Assembly: GCF_010119935.1 (NCBI RefSeq) | Contig: NZ_CP048209.1 | Coordinates: forward strand, 1,855,501-1,919,500 | From: Paenibacillus lycopersici | GTDB lineage: Bacteria > Bacillota > Bacilli > Paenibacillales > Paenibacillaceae | DNA length: 64,000 nucleotides | Direction: 5' to 3' | Shown: positions 1 through 7,077 of the stretch, piece after piece | How the letters are laid out: each line of letters begins with the position of its first letter | How positions within the stretch are numbered: the stretch's first letter is position 1 | Translations under genes and position numbers: made by a program | The notes under the pieces: model-generated | What the model was told of the DNA's origin: nothing | Database searches by the model: none | What the model saw: the letters and a program-made list of their open reading frames with translations, nothing else

Positions 1-2
1 GA

Positions 3-206
3 ATAAAATGGCTCGATACATTTATGGTTTTCCCAAGGAATTTGAATTATTTGGACTTTGAAAGAAGATTGTCTGAAACGCTTAAAACTATTAAGCATCA
101 ATTTAGGATCGCTCCTGACTTACATACTCCCTTTTCGAATTTGATCGTTTTTAAAAATCTATTAACTACAAATGAGATCCTGGAGAATATCCGTAAAATT
201 GACTGA
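3..206 (+). CDS. Partial cassette ORF of unknown function, 3' part only visible
   Basis: This frame is open from the left edge to a stop at 204-206, just before attC-like site 1. The first ATG in frame is at 24 and has no good ribosome binding site, so the true start may lie outside the window. About 67 codons are visible and the product is rich in Leu, Ile, Lys and Asn. No family was recognised. Its position directly before a site in the array marks it as the gene of an incomplete first cassette. The composition is AT-rich like the other cassette genes. A chance ORF cannot be excluded. Confidence 0.35.
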   Translation: MKWLDTFMVFPRNLNYLDFERRLSETLKTIKHQFRIAPDLHTPFSNLIVFKNLLTTNEILENIRKID

Positions 207-223
207 GAGGGCAATAGAACTTC

Positions 224-349
224 GTCTAACACCGCATTCACGCACCGGGCTGACGCCCCTCGGTCCGGACCGAAGTAGAGAAGCCTGGAAGTGGAATCAG
301 CCGGACTCATCCGACTCCGGTGGGCGTCGAGAATGCAAGAACGTTAGGT
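224..349 (+). repeat. attC-like recombination site 1
   Basis: The left box is GTCTAAC (224-230, fits RYYYAAC) and the right box is GTTAGGT (343-349, fits GTTRRRY). The inner arms GCATTC (after ACC) and GAATGC (before AAGAAC) can pair. The interior carries the family core with GGTCCGGACCGAAG and CAGCCGGACTC. Short 126-bp class. The layout is that of an integron attC; no integrase was seen nearby. Confidence 0.85.
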
Positions 350-419
350 GAAATTCTATCTAGGGCTTTTCAAACCGAATAATGATACAATGAAATCAAA
401 ACGTTTGGAGGGATCAAAC

Positions 420-662
420 GTGAAATGGCAAGAAGCCCAAAACATATATCCTGATCAATGGGTGAAGTTTGAAATTTTAAATTCAATGGAACAGGATAAC
501 AAAGAAATAATTGATGAAATTGCTTTAATTGGTCCAGTAAAGGACGAGGATGCTACTCGTGAATTACTCAATTGTAAGAACAGAACCCTTGTTTTTCATA
601 CATCAAGAGATAAAGTTGAAGTGTTCATTCGTAAAAACGTTGGTTTAAGGAGATATCTTTAA
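420..662 (+). CDS. Small cassette protein, unknown function, coupled to a retropepsin-like protein
   Basis: This 80-residue ORF starts at GTG 420. GGAGGGA at 407-413 sits 8 bases upstream, which decides the start over the earlier in-frame ATG at 390. An extended -10 box (TG-A-TACAAT, 383-391) lies just inside the cassette, so the cassette may carry its own promoter. The product begins with KWQEAQ and has no signal peptide, membrane segment or recognised domain. Its stop TAA abuts the ATG of the next gene (663), so the two are translationally coupled. Tight coupling suggests a shared function, possibly a two-gene module. The function is unknown. Confidence 0.7.
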   Translation: MKWQEAQNIYPDQWVKFEILNSMEQDNKEIIDEIALIGPVKDEDATRELLNCKNRTLVFHTSRDKVEVFIRKNVGLRRYL

Positions 663-1043
663 ATGCTAATTGAATTTAGAGAAGGTCTTCTTTTTACTGA
701 AATAACCATTCAATATAATGGTAAAAGTAAATTAATTAAGAATATTGTGATTGATACAGGTGCAAGCCATTCCTTAATTTCTCAAGATGCAGTAGATGAT
801 ATTGACATCAGAGCAACCAAAGAAGATCATTTTATTACAAGTTTCGGGATTGGCGGAGAAGAACACGCTTTTATCAAAACCGTACAGTCGATTGAAATTG
901 GAGATTTTATTCTAAAGGATGTTGAACTAGATTTCACATCCTTCAAGTATCACAACATCAATGGATTATTAGGGCTCGACATTTTATTAAATGGCAAATT
1001 TAATATCGATCTGTTCAACTTAGAGCTAAAACGTCTGCAATAA
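663..1043 (+). CDS. Retropepsin-like aspartic protease domain protein
   Basis: A 126-residue protein with the hallmark of single-domain retropepsin-like aspartic proteases: VIDTGASHSLIS near residues 29-40 (catalytic Asp in DTGAS) and NGLLGLDIL near residues 99-107, the second conserved hydrophobic-Gly motif. Enzymes of this fold act as homodimers, each subunit giving one Asp. There is no signal peptide or transmembrane segment, so it is probably cytoplasmic. AAGGAGAT lies just ahead of the ATG, inside the end of the preceding gene. The substrate is unknown. A terminator palindrome begins inside the last codons. Family assignment is from motif recognition only. Confidence 0.75.
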   Translation: MLIEFREGLLFTEITIQYNGKSKLIKNIVIDTGASHSLISQDAVDDIDIRATKEDHFITSFGIGGEEHAFIKTVQSIEIGDFILKDVELDFTSFKYHNINGLLGLDILLNGKFNIDLFNLELKRLQ

Positions 1044-1061
1044 TTATTGCAGATTTTTTTT
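1034..1061 (+). terminator. Rho-independent terminator after the retropepsin-like gene
   Basis: A 20-bp perfect palindrome at 1034-1053 (arms TCTGCAATAA and TTATTGCAGA) is followed by eight T. It overlaps the last codons of the gene and lies inside the cassette, before site 2. Confidence 0.85.
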
Positions 1062-1089
1062 ATCCATTTCAAAGAAGAGATAGAACTTC

Positions 1090-1254
1090 ACCTAACACCG
1101 TGTTCACACATCGGGCCATTCGGCCCTCGGTCCGCCCGATGCATTTCAAGGAAGCAGATTCAGGCGGACACACCTGCGAGGCGAACTACGCAAGCGCAGC
1201 CGGCCACTTCATGGCCTTAAGCCTCTCGGCGTCGTGAACACAAGAACGTTAGAT
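1090..1254 (+). repeat. attC-like recombination site 2
   Basis: Left box ACCTAAC (1090-1096, fits RYYYAAC), right box GTTAGAT (1248-1254, fits GTTRRRY). Inner arms GTGTTCAC and GTGAACAC pair perfectly and differ from those of other copies by compensatory changes. Long class (165 bp) with an extra internal GC-rich stem. TTCACCTAAC (1087-1096) is the exact reverse complement of the cassette start GTTAGGTGAA (343-352). Confidence 0.87.
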
Positions 1255-1385
1255 GAAATTAACAAGTTCAATATTAATTAAAGCATCGAACAATTGTTCT
1301 CTATCTTAGTGGTAGATAATGGTGCAATGGGGAAGACAATTGAATCTTGGGTGGGCATGGTTCCCCTTCGAAAGGAGGTGAGGCC

Positions 1386-1481
1386 ATGGAAGTAAAGGAT
1401 GCATTGACGATCATGTTTTTATTTCGGTCGTTTATCCTTGTCCTTTTAACATACATCAATTCTAACAACAAGAGAAAGTAA
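1386..1481 (+). CDS. Holin-like type I toxin peptide
   Basis: A 31-residue hydrophobic peptide: a short acidic and polar head (MEVKDALT), a single membrane-spanning stretch (IMFLFRSFILVLLTYI) and a basic tail (NSNNKRK). It matches the pattern of the putative holin-like toxins of Bacillales, relatives of TxpA and BsrG. A very strong ribosome binding site, AAAGGAGGTGAGG, ends three bases before the ATG. A GGTGGG terminator hairpin follows at once, as usual for such loci, where an antisense RNA acts as antitoxin. I did not locate the antisense promoter. Such toxins insert in the membrane. This is the only gene seen between sites 2 and 3. Confidence 0.72.
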   Translation: MEVKDALTIMFLFRSFILVLLTYINSNNKRK

Positions 1482-1518
1482 AAACCCACCCCAAGGTTGA
1501 CGCCAAAGGTGGGTTTTT
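1481..1518 (+). terminator. Terminator of the type I toxin gene
   Basis: AAAACCCACC (1481-1490) pairs with GGTGGGTTTTT (1508-1518). The A-run and T-run flank the stem, so it could work in both directions and also end an antisense antitoxin RNA. Confidence 0.85.
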
Positions 1519-1797
1519 ATGTCCATTCGACCAAGAAGGGATAAACCCATCCAAGCCAATTGTTAAGCCGAGTGTTAGCCGCACTCGGCTTCTTTAGAAA
1601 TATGATAACACAATTGGAAAAGAAGTGAATCAGCAAAGCGTGTATTAAAGAAATTTGAAAACACTTGAATACAATATAAAGGCGATAAGTGAGTCAACTT
1701 TGAAAGGCCAATTTAAGGCGTTATAAAAAGAGTTTAAGGACCATTTGAAAGACTATTGAAAGATTGAGTGTGAGCAGTTCAATGAAGTGTTAACTTC
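1519..1797. other. Non-coding 3' part of the toxin cassette
   Basis: No convincing gene. One hairpin is visible with arms AAGCCGAGTG and CACTCGGCTT (about 1563-1592), enclosed by an outer CCAATTG / CAATTGG pair. An antisense RNA to the toxin could start here, but no clear promoter was seen. Confidence 0.4.
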
Positions 1798-1919
1798 GTC
1801 AAACACCGTATTCAAGCATCAGGCCATCCGGCCTTCGGTCTGGCAGAGGCATTTCGGGAAGTAGAATCAGCTGGACACACCCGACTACGTCGGGCGTCGT
1901 GAACACAACAACGTTATAC
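1798..1919 (+). repeat. attC-like recombination site 3
   Basis: Left box GTCAAAC (1798-1804), right box GTTATAC (1913-1919), 122 bp. The reverse complement of TTAACTTCGTCAAAC matches the cassette start GTTAGATGAAATTAA (1248-1262) at 12 of 15 positions. Confidence 0.83.
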
Positions 1920-1959
1920 GTAATTGCACAGAGCAAAAAATAGAAGGAGGGAGAATTAT

Positions 1960-2289
1960 ATGAATAACTCCTCATATATTTTCAATTCAATTTTAAATGA
2001 TTTAGGAGAATCAGCTGTTCCTGGCTTTCATATAAAAACACATGGTCGTGGTGGATTTATTTATTATGTTGAGGATGAATACATTATTCCAATCGCAATT
2101 GAAATGCCTGGAGTCGATTATTTAGACATACTAGTCTTTGGGGAAACTGAACATATTAAAACAAAGTATTATCTTAAATCCAATCACAGCGAAACTCTTA
2201 TTTTAGAAGAAAGATTTAGGATACAAAATTTATTAGTTAAGTGGTTAGAACAAAAGGGGAAGATACATGATATACAAATAGGAAAATGA
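1960..2289 (+). CDS. Cassette protein of unknown function (109 aa)
   Basis: The start ATG 1960 is fixed by AAGGAGG at 1944-1950, nine bases upstream. The 109-residue product is acidic, without signal peptide or membrane segment. It has a Gly-rich aromatic stretch (THGRGGFIYYVEDEYIIP) followed by EMPGVDYLDILVF, and a helical C-terminus (ERFRIQNLLVKWLEQKG). I have an impression of similarity to small uncharacterised Bacillales proteins, possibly immunity-type, but cannot name a family. It is the only gene of the cassette between sites 3 and 4. Confidence 0.75.
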   Translation: MNNSSYIFNSILNDLGESAVPGFHIKTHGRGGFIYYVEDEYIIPIAIEMPGVDYLDILVFGETEHIKTKYYLKSNHSETLILEERFRIQNLLVKWLEQKGKIHDIQIGK

Positions 2290-2331
2290 TTGGAAAGAAG
2301 TTTGATAGTATATCAAGAAGTGTGCAACTAC

Positions 2332-2496
2332 GTATAACAACATATTCACGCTGCGGGGCATTCGCCCCTTGGTCCGGACCGATGTTGAAGAGACGAGGGT
2401 AGATTCAGCCGGACACACCCGCACCACCTAACCGCGTCGCGGCCGCCACTTCGTGACTTAAGGTGGTGAGGCGTCGTGAATACACGAACGTTATCG
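2332..2496 (+). repeat. attC-like recombination site 4
   Basis: Left box GTATAAC (2332-2338), right box GTTATCG (2490-2496), 165 bp, long class. The reverse complement of the cassette 3' end agrees with the cassette start GTTATACGTAATTGCACA (1913-1930) at 17 of 18 positions, the best example of the boundary rule. Confidence 0.88.
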
Positions 2497-2505
2497 GACA
2501 CTCCT

Positions 2506-2590
2506 AAGTTCAAGAGACATCGAAGTCCAAGAGACTTCGAAGTTCAAGTGACATTGAAGTTCAAGGGACATCAAAGATCAAGACAAGACA
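2506..2590 (+). repeat. 17-bp tandem repeats filling a gene-less cassette
   Basis: Five 17-bp units with consensus AAGTTCAAGNGACATCG start at 2506, 2523, 2540, 2557 and 2574, the last one degenerate. They occupy most of the 130-bp interval between sites 4 and 5, which holds no plausible gene. Confidence 0.8.
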
Positions 2591-2627
2591 CATTTGTGAG
2601 GGCATGGCCGAAGAAGCCTGGAGCGTC

Positions 2628-2755
2628 CGATAACACCTCATTCACGCATTGGGCATCCGCCCTCGCTCCGGACCGAAGTGGAGAAGCGCTTGGAAGTGGA
2701 TGCAGCCGGACACACCCGACTTTCGTCGGGCGTCGAGAATGCAAGAACGTTATAA
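2628..2755 (+). repeat. attC-like recombination site 5
   Basis: Left box CGATAAC (2628-2634), right box GTTATAA (2749-2755), 128 bp, short class. Inner arms CATTC and GAATG co-vary relative to copies with TATTC and GAATA. GGAGCGTCCGATAAC is the reverse complement of the cassette start at 2490-2504 at 14 of 15 positions. Confidence 0.87.
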
Positions 2756-2797
2756 GAAATCCCCACAAACCTTTTAAAAAAAAGATAGGTGATCTAA

Positions 2798-3243
2798 ATG
2801 GATGTTCACATTTTCGGAGAAGAGAATCAACAGATTATTATTAGCATTGAGGAAGTGTTGGGTTCCCTGACACGACAAGTTATATAGGAGGATATGATTT
2901 TAAAGGTGTAATTCAAATAAAAAGTGGTAACTATTTCGTTCAGGGATCAATTTGGCTGACTACAGGTCAATTGTTTCAACTTTATAACGAAATAAATGAG
3001 ATCTATAAAGAACTAAAAGGAAAAGCAATTTTGAAGTCTATGGATATGGATTTTGAAGTAACAATTGAAGTTGATCCACGTGGAAGGATTTATATAAGTG
3101 GAAGCTATAAACAATTTCCAAGTGTTGATAATGAATTAACATTTTCAATTGAATCAGATCAAAGTTATTTGGTGAAGACAATTGAAGACTTAAAATTGAT
3201 TAACTTAAAGTACGGTGGCATGAAGGGCATTAAGAATCTGTGA
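2798..3243 (+). pseudogene. WapI-type immunity protein, frameshifted
   Basis: The first frame starts at ATG 2798 (MDVHIFGEENQQIIISIEEV) and stops at 2885-2887. The +2 frame then carries the rest, from GFPDTTSY to the stop at 3241-3243. Joining them needs a single-base change near 2855-2865 and gives about 148 residues. The joined protein resembles the WapI family of immunity proteins: early FGE, a central KGVIQIKSGNYF segment, then VTIEVDPRGRIYISG and a C-terminal Asp-Gln-Ser-Tyr-Leu stretch. WapI-type proteins neutralise contact-dependent toxins. No matching toxin is present. It could be real decay or a sequencing error. Confidence 0.6.
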
Positions 3244-3269
3244 GGGTATTTCTAGAAGGTGGGGACATC

Positions 3270-3452
3270 TTATAGCACCATATTCACGCTTCGGGCATTC
3301 GCCCTCGGTCCGGCAGAGGGATTTCGTGGGAGAAGAAGCAGCCAGACACAGCTGCAAGACAAATCTCGCTTCGCGAACCGGTGTGCCGGATGGCTGCGTC
3401 ATTCCAGCATTTCCTTAAGTCTTTCGACGTCGTGAATATAAGAACGTTATGC
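3270..3452 (+). repeat. attC-like recombination site 6
   Basis: Left box TTATAGC (3270-3276), right box GTTATGC (3446-3452), 183 bp, long class. GGGGACATCTTATAGC matches the reverse complement of the cassette start at 2749-2764 at 13 of 16 positions. The G for A in the left box is a departure from the AAC core. Confidence 0.83.
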
Positions 3453-3858
3453 GAAACCTTCGAGTGCATATTAAAGACATATTAAGATAGCATCAACAAC
3501 ACGAAGAACAGAATACACTAGTCGCGCCGGCAAGCGAGCAATTGGGTAACCCCCTTCGCCGCCGCGGTGCTTTTTTATGAAGAATAGAAAGTGCTAATCC
3601 GCTAAAAATGGGATACAATACCAGTTAAGAACGCTTTTAAGAACGCTTTTAAGAACGCTTTTAAGAACGCTTTTAAGAACGCTTTTAAGAACGCTTTTAA
3701 GAACGCTTTTAAGAACGCTTTTAAGAGCACTATTAAGGGCTTTTAAGGAGATTTTTGAGGGTGGGTTATTGAAACATATTAATAGCTCCAAGGGAATATC
3801 GAAGGAATGTTTGAAGAGATAAAGATAGTGTGAGAATACTCGAGAGGTCGAAGGCATC
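3453..3858. other. Non-coding cassette between sites 6 and 7
   Basis: About 400 bp with no convincing gene on either strand. It holds a GC-rich patch with CGCCGCCGCGGTGC before a T-run (about 3555-3577), possibly terminator-like, and the 12-bp tandem repeat tract. A chance minus-strand frame through the repeat translates to a VLKS repeat and is not taken as a gene. Confidence 0.6.
3625..3720 (+). repeat. 12-bp tandem repeat, eight identical copies
   Basis: TTAAGAACGCTT is repeated eight times without change from 3625 to 3720 and then decays (TTAAGAGCACTA, TTAAGGGCTT). The perfect identity suggests recent expansion or slippage. It lies inside a gene-less cassette. Confidence 0.9.
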
Positions 3859-4020
3859 GGATAACACCGTATTCACACTGCGGGCTTGCGTCCTTGGTCC
3901 TGACCGTAGTAGAAGTGCCGAGGGTGAATTCAGCCGGACACCCCTGCGAGGCTAACTCTGACGACTCGTTCCCTACGCTCACTTAAGCCTCTCGGGTTCG
4001 TGAACACAAAAACGTTATCG
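3859..4020 (+). repeat. attC-like recombination site 7
   Basis: Left box GGATAAC (3859-3865), right box GTTATCG (4014-4020), 162 bp. TCGAAGGCATCGGATAAC (3848-3865) is the reverse complement of the cassette start GTTATGCGAAACCTTCGA (3446-3463) at 15 of 18 positions. Confidence 0.86.
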
Positions 4021-4073
4021 GAAATTAACAAAGCATAAATTAATAAACAATTGAGAAAGAAGTGTTTCGATTG

Positions 4074-4940
4074 ATGTCGAGAGAAAGCCATATTGAATTT
4101 CTTGAACAAATAGATCCTAGAGAATTGTTAGGTAAAATAAGAAGGTTTAGGAATTTGAACATCTCAATTATGACACAAGAAGCTATAAATAATGAGATAT
4201 TCGATGTACTTACTTTTAAAGGAAATTTTATTTATTTCACTAATTCGAATTTTTACCCTAAAGGTACGAAGTTCTTTAGAGCTAGAGTATTAGATGGATC
4301 ATTGATTCCAAATAGAAACTTGAAAATTGAATCGGATTTTTGGAATGCACCAAGTGAATTTATACGACAATATGGCAGATTGAATAAACCTAATGAATCT
4401 CTGCTTTATACTACGCCAATAAACCCCTCAGTTACTTTAAAAGAAGTAAAAGTACCTTATGGCTCTTATTACGCTTTAATAATATACGAAGCGAAAGATG
4501 AAATAAAAGTAAATGTGATAGGTCAAGAATACAACTATGAGTCTTTAGGGATTTATAGTGAAAAAGCTAGATTAGTAAATGATATTATTAACGATTTTTT
4601 GAGAGAAGAATTTTGTAGAGATGTAGGAGTAGGGACAGAGTACTTATATTGTGTTTCTGAATTTATAGCAAAGTCTTTTTTTGATTTACCGCCTAGAGTT
4701 GTTCAAGATGCTTGGGCATATCCGTCACTTAAAGATAAATTAAATTATAATGTTTGTTTTAGACCTCAGGTTGCTAGAGAATTATTAGAATTAAAAGGTG
4801 CATTAATTGGTCAAAAGCAATCTCAAAATGATGACATTATTGTTAAATGTATAGCTCATGGCTTTGATGAGAGTGGTAACGCTCAATTCCACAAATTAGG
4901 AAGTGACATACAAAAGTCTGTATTTCCAGAAATAATTTAA
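4074..4940 (+). CDS. RES-domain protein, likely toxin-type NAD-acting enzyme
   Basis: This 288-residue protein carries the RES-domain pattern: FFRAR near residue 83, then GRLNKP near 116 and LLYTT near 125, followed by a Glu in TLKEV. RES domains are known as toxins that break down NAD, usually paired with a Xre-type antitoxin, though many are solo and uncharacterised. No antitoxin gene accompanies it. ATG 4074 is preferred because AGAAGTG lies nine bases upstream; GTG 4062 is an in-frame alternative. It is the largest cassette gene and is strongly AT-rich. Soluble, no signal peptide. Family from motif recognition; toxicity is an inference. Confidence 0.72.
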   Translation: MSRESHIEFLEQIDPRELLGKIRRFRNLNISIMTQEAINNEIFDVLTFKGNFIYFTNSNFYPKGTKFFRARVLDGSLIPNRNLKIESDFWNAPSEFIRQYGRLNKPNESLLYTTPINPSVTLKEVKVPYGSYYALIIYEAKDEIKVNVIGQEYNYESLGIYSEKARLVNDIINDFLREEFCRDVGVGTEYLYCVSEFIAKSFFDLPPRVVQDAWAYPSLKDKLNYNVCFRPQVARELLELKGALIGQKQSQNDDIIVKCIAHGFDESGNAQFHKLGSDIQKSVFPEII

Positions 4941-5050
4941 ACTTTACTTATAGTTATATTAAACAATCGTATACTTTATAGTAATTATAGATGTCATTTT
5001 TCAAAAGTTATAGAAAGTTATAAAATGCAAATTAAGAGGGCAATCACTTC

Positions 5051-5245
5051 CGATAACACCGGATTCACGCTGCGTGGCTACGCCGCTTGGTCCGGACCGG
5101 AGCAAAAGAAGTGGATTCGGATGGAGTAAATTGTGTAGCAAGAAAGCGGAATCAGCCGGACAACCCTATACTGCCTAACCGCGTCGTGGCCTCTCCCTTC
5201 GGTCGGTTTAGGCAGTAAGGGTTCGTGAATACAAGAACGTTAATG
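5051..5245 (+). repeat. attC-like recombination site 8
   Basis: Left box CGATAAC (5051-5057), right box GTTAATG (5239-5245), 195 bp, the longest copy. TTCCGATAAC (5048-5057) is the exact reverse complement of the cassette start GTTATCGGAA (4014-4023). Confidence 0.86.
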
Positions 5246-5340
5246 AAATGCCGGCTAATCGGAAACAACTTAAGGAAACAAATGTAATTTCCCTTGTGTG
5301 TTGGTGTATAATAATGAAATACAAGTAGGAGGCGTTCTTC

Positions 5341-5514
5341 ATGAGTATAGAAGAAAAACTCATTCAAGATTTTTTAACCTTGCCAGAAGATAAAAAGATT
5401 GAAGTCCTTGATTTTGTTGAATTCTTAAAAAACCGAACAAACAAACAATTGGAATCCATGATGGATGAGATTATAACGGAAAACCATGAAGCATTAAAGG
5501 AACTGGCTAAATGA
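5341..5514 (+). CDS. Antitoxin partner of a Doc-family toxin
   Basis: A 57-residue protein that starts at ATG 5341 behind TAGGAGG. It contains LPEDKKIEVLDFVEFLK, the short motif of DUF2281-type antitoxins, and an acidic helical C-terminus (MDEIITENHEALKELAK). Its stop overlaps the toxin start (ATGA at 5511-5514), the usual order and coupling of type II toxin-antitoxin operons. It probably binds the toxin through its C-terminal helix; no DNA-binding fold is obvious. It shares a cassette with the toxin between sites 8 and 9. Confidence 0.8.
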   Translation: MSIEEKLIQDFLTLPEDKKIEVLDFVEFLKNRTNKQLESMMDEIITENHEALKELAK

Positions 5515-5900
5515 TAACGATCACGATTGAGCAATTGATTGTCTTTCATGAGAAGATATTAAAAGCTACAGGTGGAGCGGAAGGCATTAGAGATCGAGGG
5601 ATGCTCGAAAGTGCATTGAATAAGACATTAGTTACTTTTGATGGGCGTGAACTTTATGAAGGATCAATCAAAAAAATTGCTGTGACTAGTCATGCACTTA
5701 TAAAAAATCACGGTTTCGTAGATGGAAATAAACGAGTTGGGGTTGCAGTTTTATTAATGTTATTGCGGTTGAATCATATTTCTGTTAAATACGAACAAAG
5801 CGAATTAATTGAACTGGGTATAAAAACCGCCGAAGGAAAGTTTGGAGAATCACATATCGAACGATGGATTATCCAACATCAAGTGAAAGAACAAGCTTGA
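5511..5900 (+). CDS. doc: Doc (death-on-curing) family toxin of a type II TA pair
   Basis: A 129-residue Fic/Doc protein. The signature HGFVDGNKRVG (about residues 67-77) corresponds to HxFx(D/E)GNKR of the family, and the N-terminal part has the IRDRGMLESAL helix typical of Doc. The classic Doc phosphorylates EF-Tu and is held in check by its antitoxin. The start overlaps the antitoxin stop by four bases. Length is normal for the family and all signature residues are present, so it looks intact. In integron arrays such TA cassettes are thought to stabilise the array. Confidence 0.92.
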   Translation: MITITIEQLIVFHEKILKATGGAEGIRDRGMLESALNKTLVTFDGRELYEGSIKKIAVTSHALIKNHGFVDGNKRVGVAVLLMLLRLNHISVKYEQSELIELGIKTAEGKFGESHIERWIIQHQVKEQA

Positions 5901-5951
5901 TGTTTTTTCATTGTCAAGGGAAGTAAGAAATTCGAAGATGGCCGGCATATC

Positions 5952-5986
5952 ATTTAACACCGGATTCACGCTGCGCGGCTATGCCT
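5952..5986 (+). repeat. attC-like site 9, left half only
   Basis: Left box ATTTAAC (5952-5958, fits RYYYAAC) and the ATTCACGCTGCG arm are present, then similarity ends. The reverse complement of GCCGGCATATCATTTAAC equals the cassette start at 5239-5255 with one indel. No right half follows, so it could not fold as a full site. Confidence 0.75.
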
Positions 5987-6014
5987 GAAAGTAGGTATTT
6001 GCAAGGGATAATAG

Positions 6015-6251
6015 ATTAATTTTCCAAAGCTTGATGAAGAAACAGAAGAAAACCAGAAAAAAGCAATGGAAATACTGCTCCCACCAATAGCTAGCCTTTT
6101 TTATTCAACAGTTAGATATTTTGCTTTAACAGGTAGAAAGGTTATTGCGGATTCTTTGATTGACAGCAAATACTGGAAGGAAGGAAATGCGTTTAAAAAC
6201 ATCAACAGAAAATTTGAAAGCGAAATCATAAAAGGAATATCCATCAGATAA
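6015..6251 (+). pseudogene. Gene fragment, N-terminus lost at truncated site 9
   Basis: An open frame follows the stop at 6012-6014, with the first ATG at 6066 (61 residues) and in-frame sequence upstream (FPKLDEETEENQKKA) without a usual start codon. The product has a hydrophobic stretch (LLPPIASLFYSTVRYFA) and a basic tail, and its stop overlaps the left box of site 10. Since the right half of site 9 is also missing, a deletion probably removed the start of this cassette and the 5' end of the gene. No family recognised. Confidence 0.4.
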
Positions 6252-6371
6252 CGTCGTATTCACGTTACGGGCAGGCGCCCTTGGTCCGGACATAAGTTGA
6301 GCAGCCAGGAAGCTGACTCAGCCGGACACATCCGACTCCGTCAGGCGTCGTGAATACACGAACGGTTTGTG
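6246..6371 (+). repeat. attC-like recombination site 10
   Basis: Left box AGATAAC (6246-6252), right box GTTTGTG (6365-6371), 126 bp, short class. The spacer before the right box reads ACGAACG, and the box departs from the GTTA of other copies. Confidence 0.8.
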
Positions 6372-6439
6372 AAATTAATGCAATACATTTATTCAATCGA
6401 AAAGGCGCACTCATCTTGCGCGATTCCTATTTTAATTAG

Positions 6440-6991
6440 TTATGCAGTAACTTCTTGAGATTTAACTTTGAGTTGTACGCTCAAACCAGAATTTGGACCT
6501 GGAGGAAGACCCAGACTAGTATCAACTCCAATATTATTTCTTAAATCATCAATTAATTGTTGAGGATCAAACCTTTCACCAATTTTCGCTTTTGATGAAG
6601 GTCGAGGATCCGAAACTTCTTTGGCACGATAAACAACTATTTCAAAATTAGAATCATCCAAGGCACGCCTACATAATGCACGTATGTAATATCTATTAAA
6701 TTCTCCCTCAGCTAACGTATCCGGTGCTGTAATAGGTACCTTGGCTGTAGTATAGCCAACCTTCGTCTTTCTTTGTTCAGTTTCGGATAAATAGCCATTT
6801 CTAAGTTGTTTTGATAGCGAGGAATCTTCACCACTTAAAAAGGACTGTTTCAAAGCATTGGTGTAGTTTGCCTTACCAATACTATTCAACCTTGGACTTA
6901 AGTATACTTTTCCTTGCTCAATATCAATATTCAATTCAATAGTCATAAACTTTCTAGTTTCTTGATCGAGATTCAAATAATTTAGCCCCAC
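6440..6991 (-). CDS. Cassette protein of unknown function, reverse orientation
   Basis: A 183-residue ORF on the minus strand starting at GTG 6991, with AAAGGGTGGTG close upstream. It is the only reverse-oriented cassette gene. The first half has MTIELNIDIEQGKVYLSPRL, then a Lys/Arg-rich middle, and a C-terminal region with PPGPNSGLSVQLKVKS. No domain, signal peptide or membrane helix was recognised. A TATAGT box about 45 bases upstream on the minus strand suggests its own promoter, as expected for a gene that cannot use promoters on the left. A weak hairpin with GCGCA/TGCGC arms lies beyond the stop (6400-6425). Confidence 0.72.
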   Translation of the reverse strand: MGLNYLNLDQETRKFMTIELNIDIEQGKVYLSPRLNSIGKANYTNALKQSFLSGEDSSLSKQLRNGYLSETEQRKTKVGYTTAKVPITAPDTLAEGEFNRYYIRALCRRALDDSNFEIVVYRAKEVSDPRPSSKAKIGERFDPQQLIDDLRNNIGVDTSLGLPPGPNSGLSVQLKVKSQEVTA

Positions 6992-7077
6992 ATTTACACC
7001 ACCCTTTTATTTCCAACTTAATGGTACTATACTTTTGAACACCTAAACAAGTATATAAGTTGTAGGAATTTAACTTC

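Noticed and set aside
1301..1489. Minus-strand 62-codon ORF over the type I toxin
   Set aside because: The plus strand has an ideal ribosome binding site, a toxin-like peptide and a terminator; the minus frame has none of these.
2476..2844. A 122-codon ORF across sites 4-5
   Set aside because: It runs through two attC-like sites and the 17-bp repeat and has no ribosome binding site. The frame of the WapI-like gene is a better reading of its right end.
3594..3857. Minus-strand ORF with a VLKS repeat
   Set aside because: Produced by the 12-bp repeat being a multiple of three; no ribosome binding site and no non-repeat conserved part.
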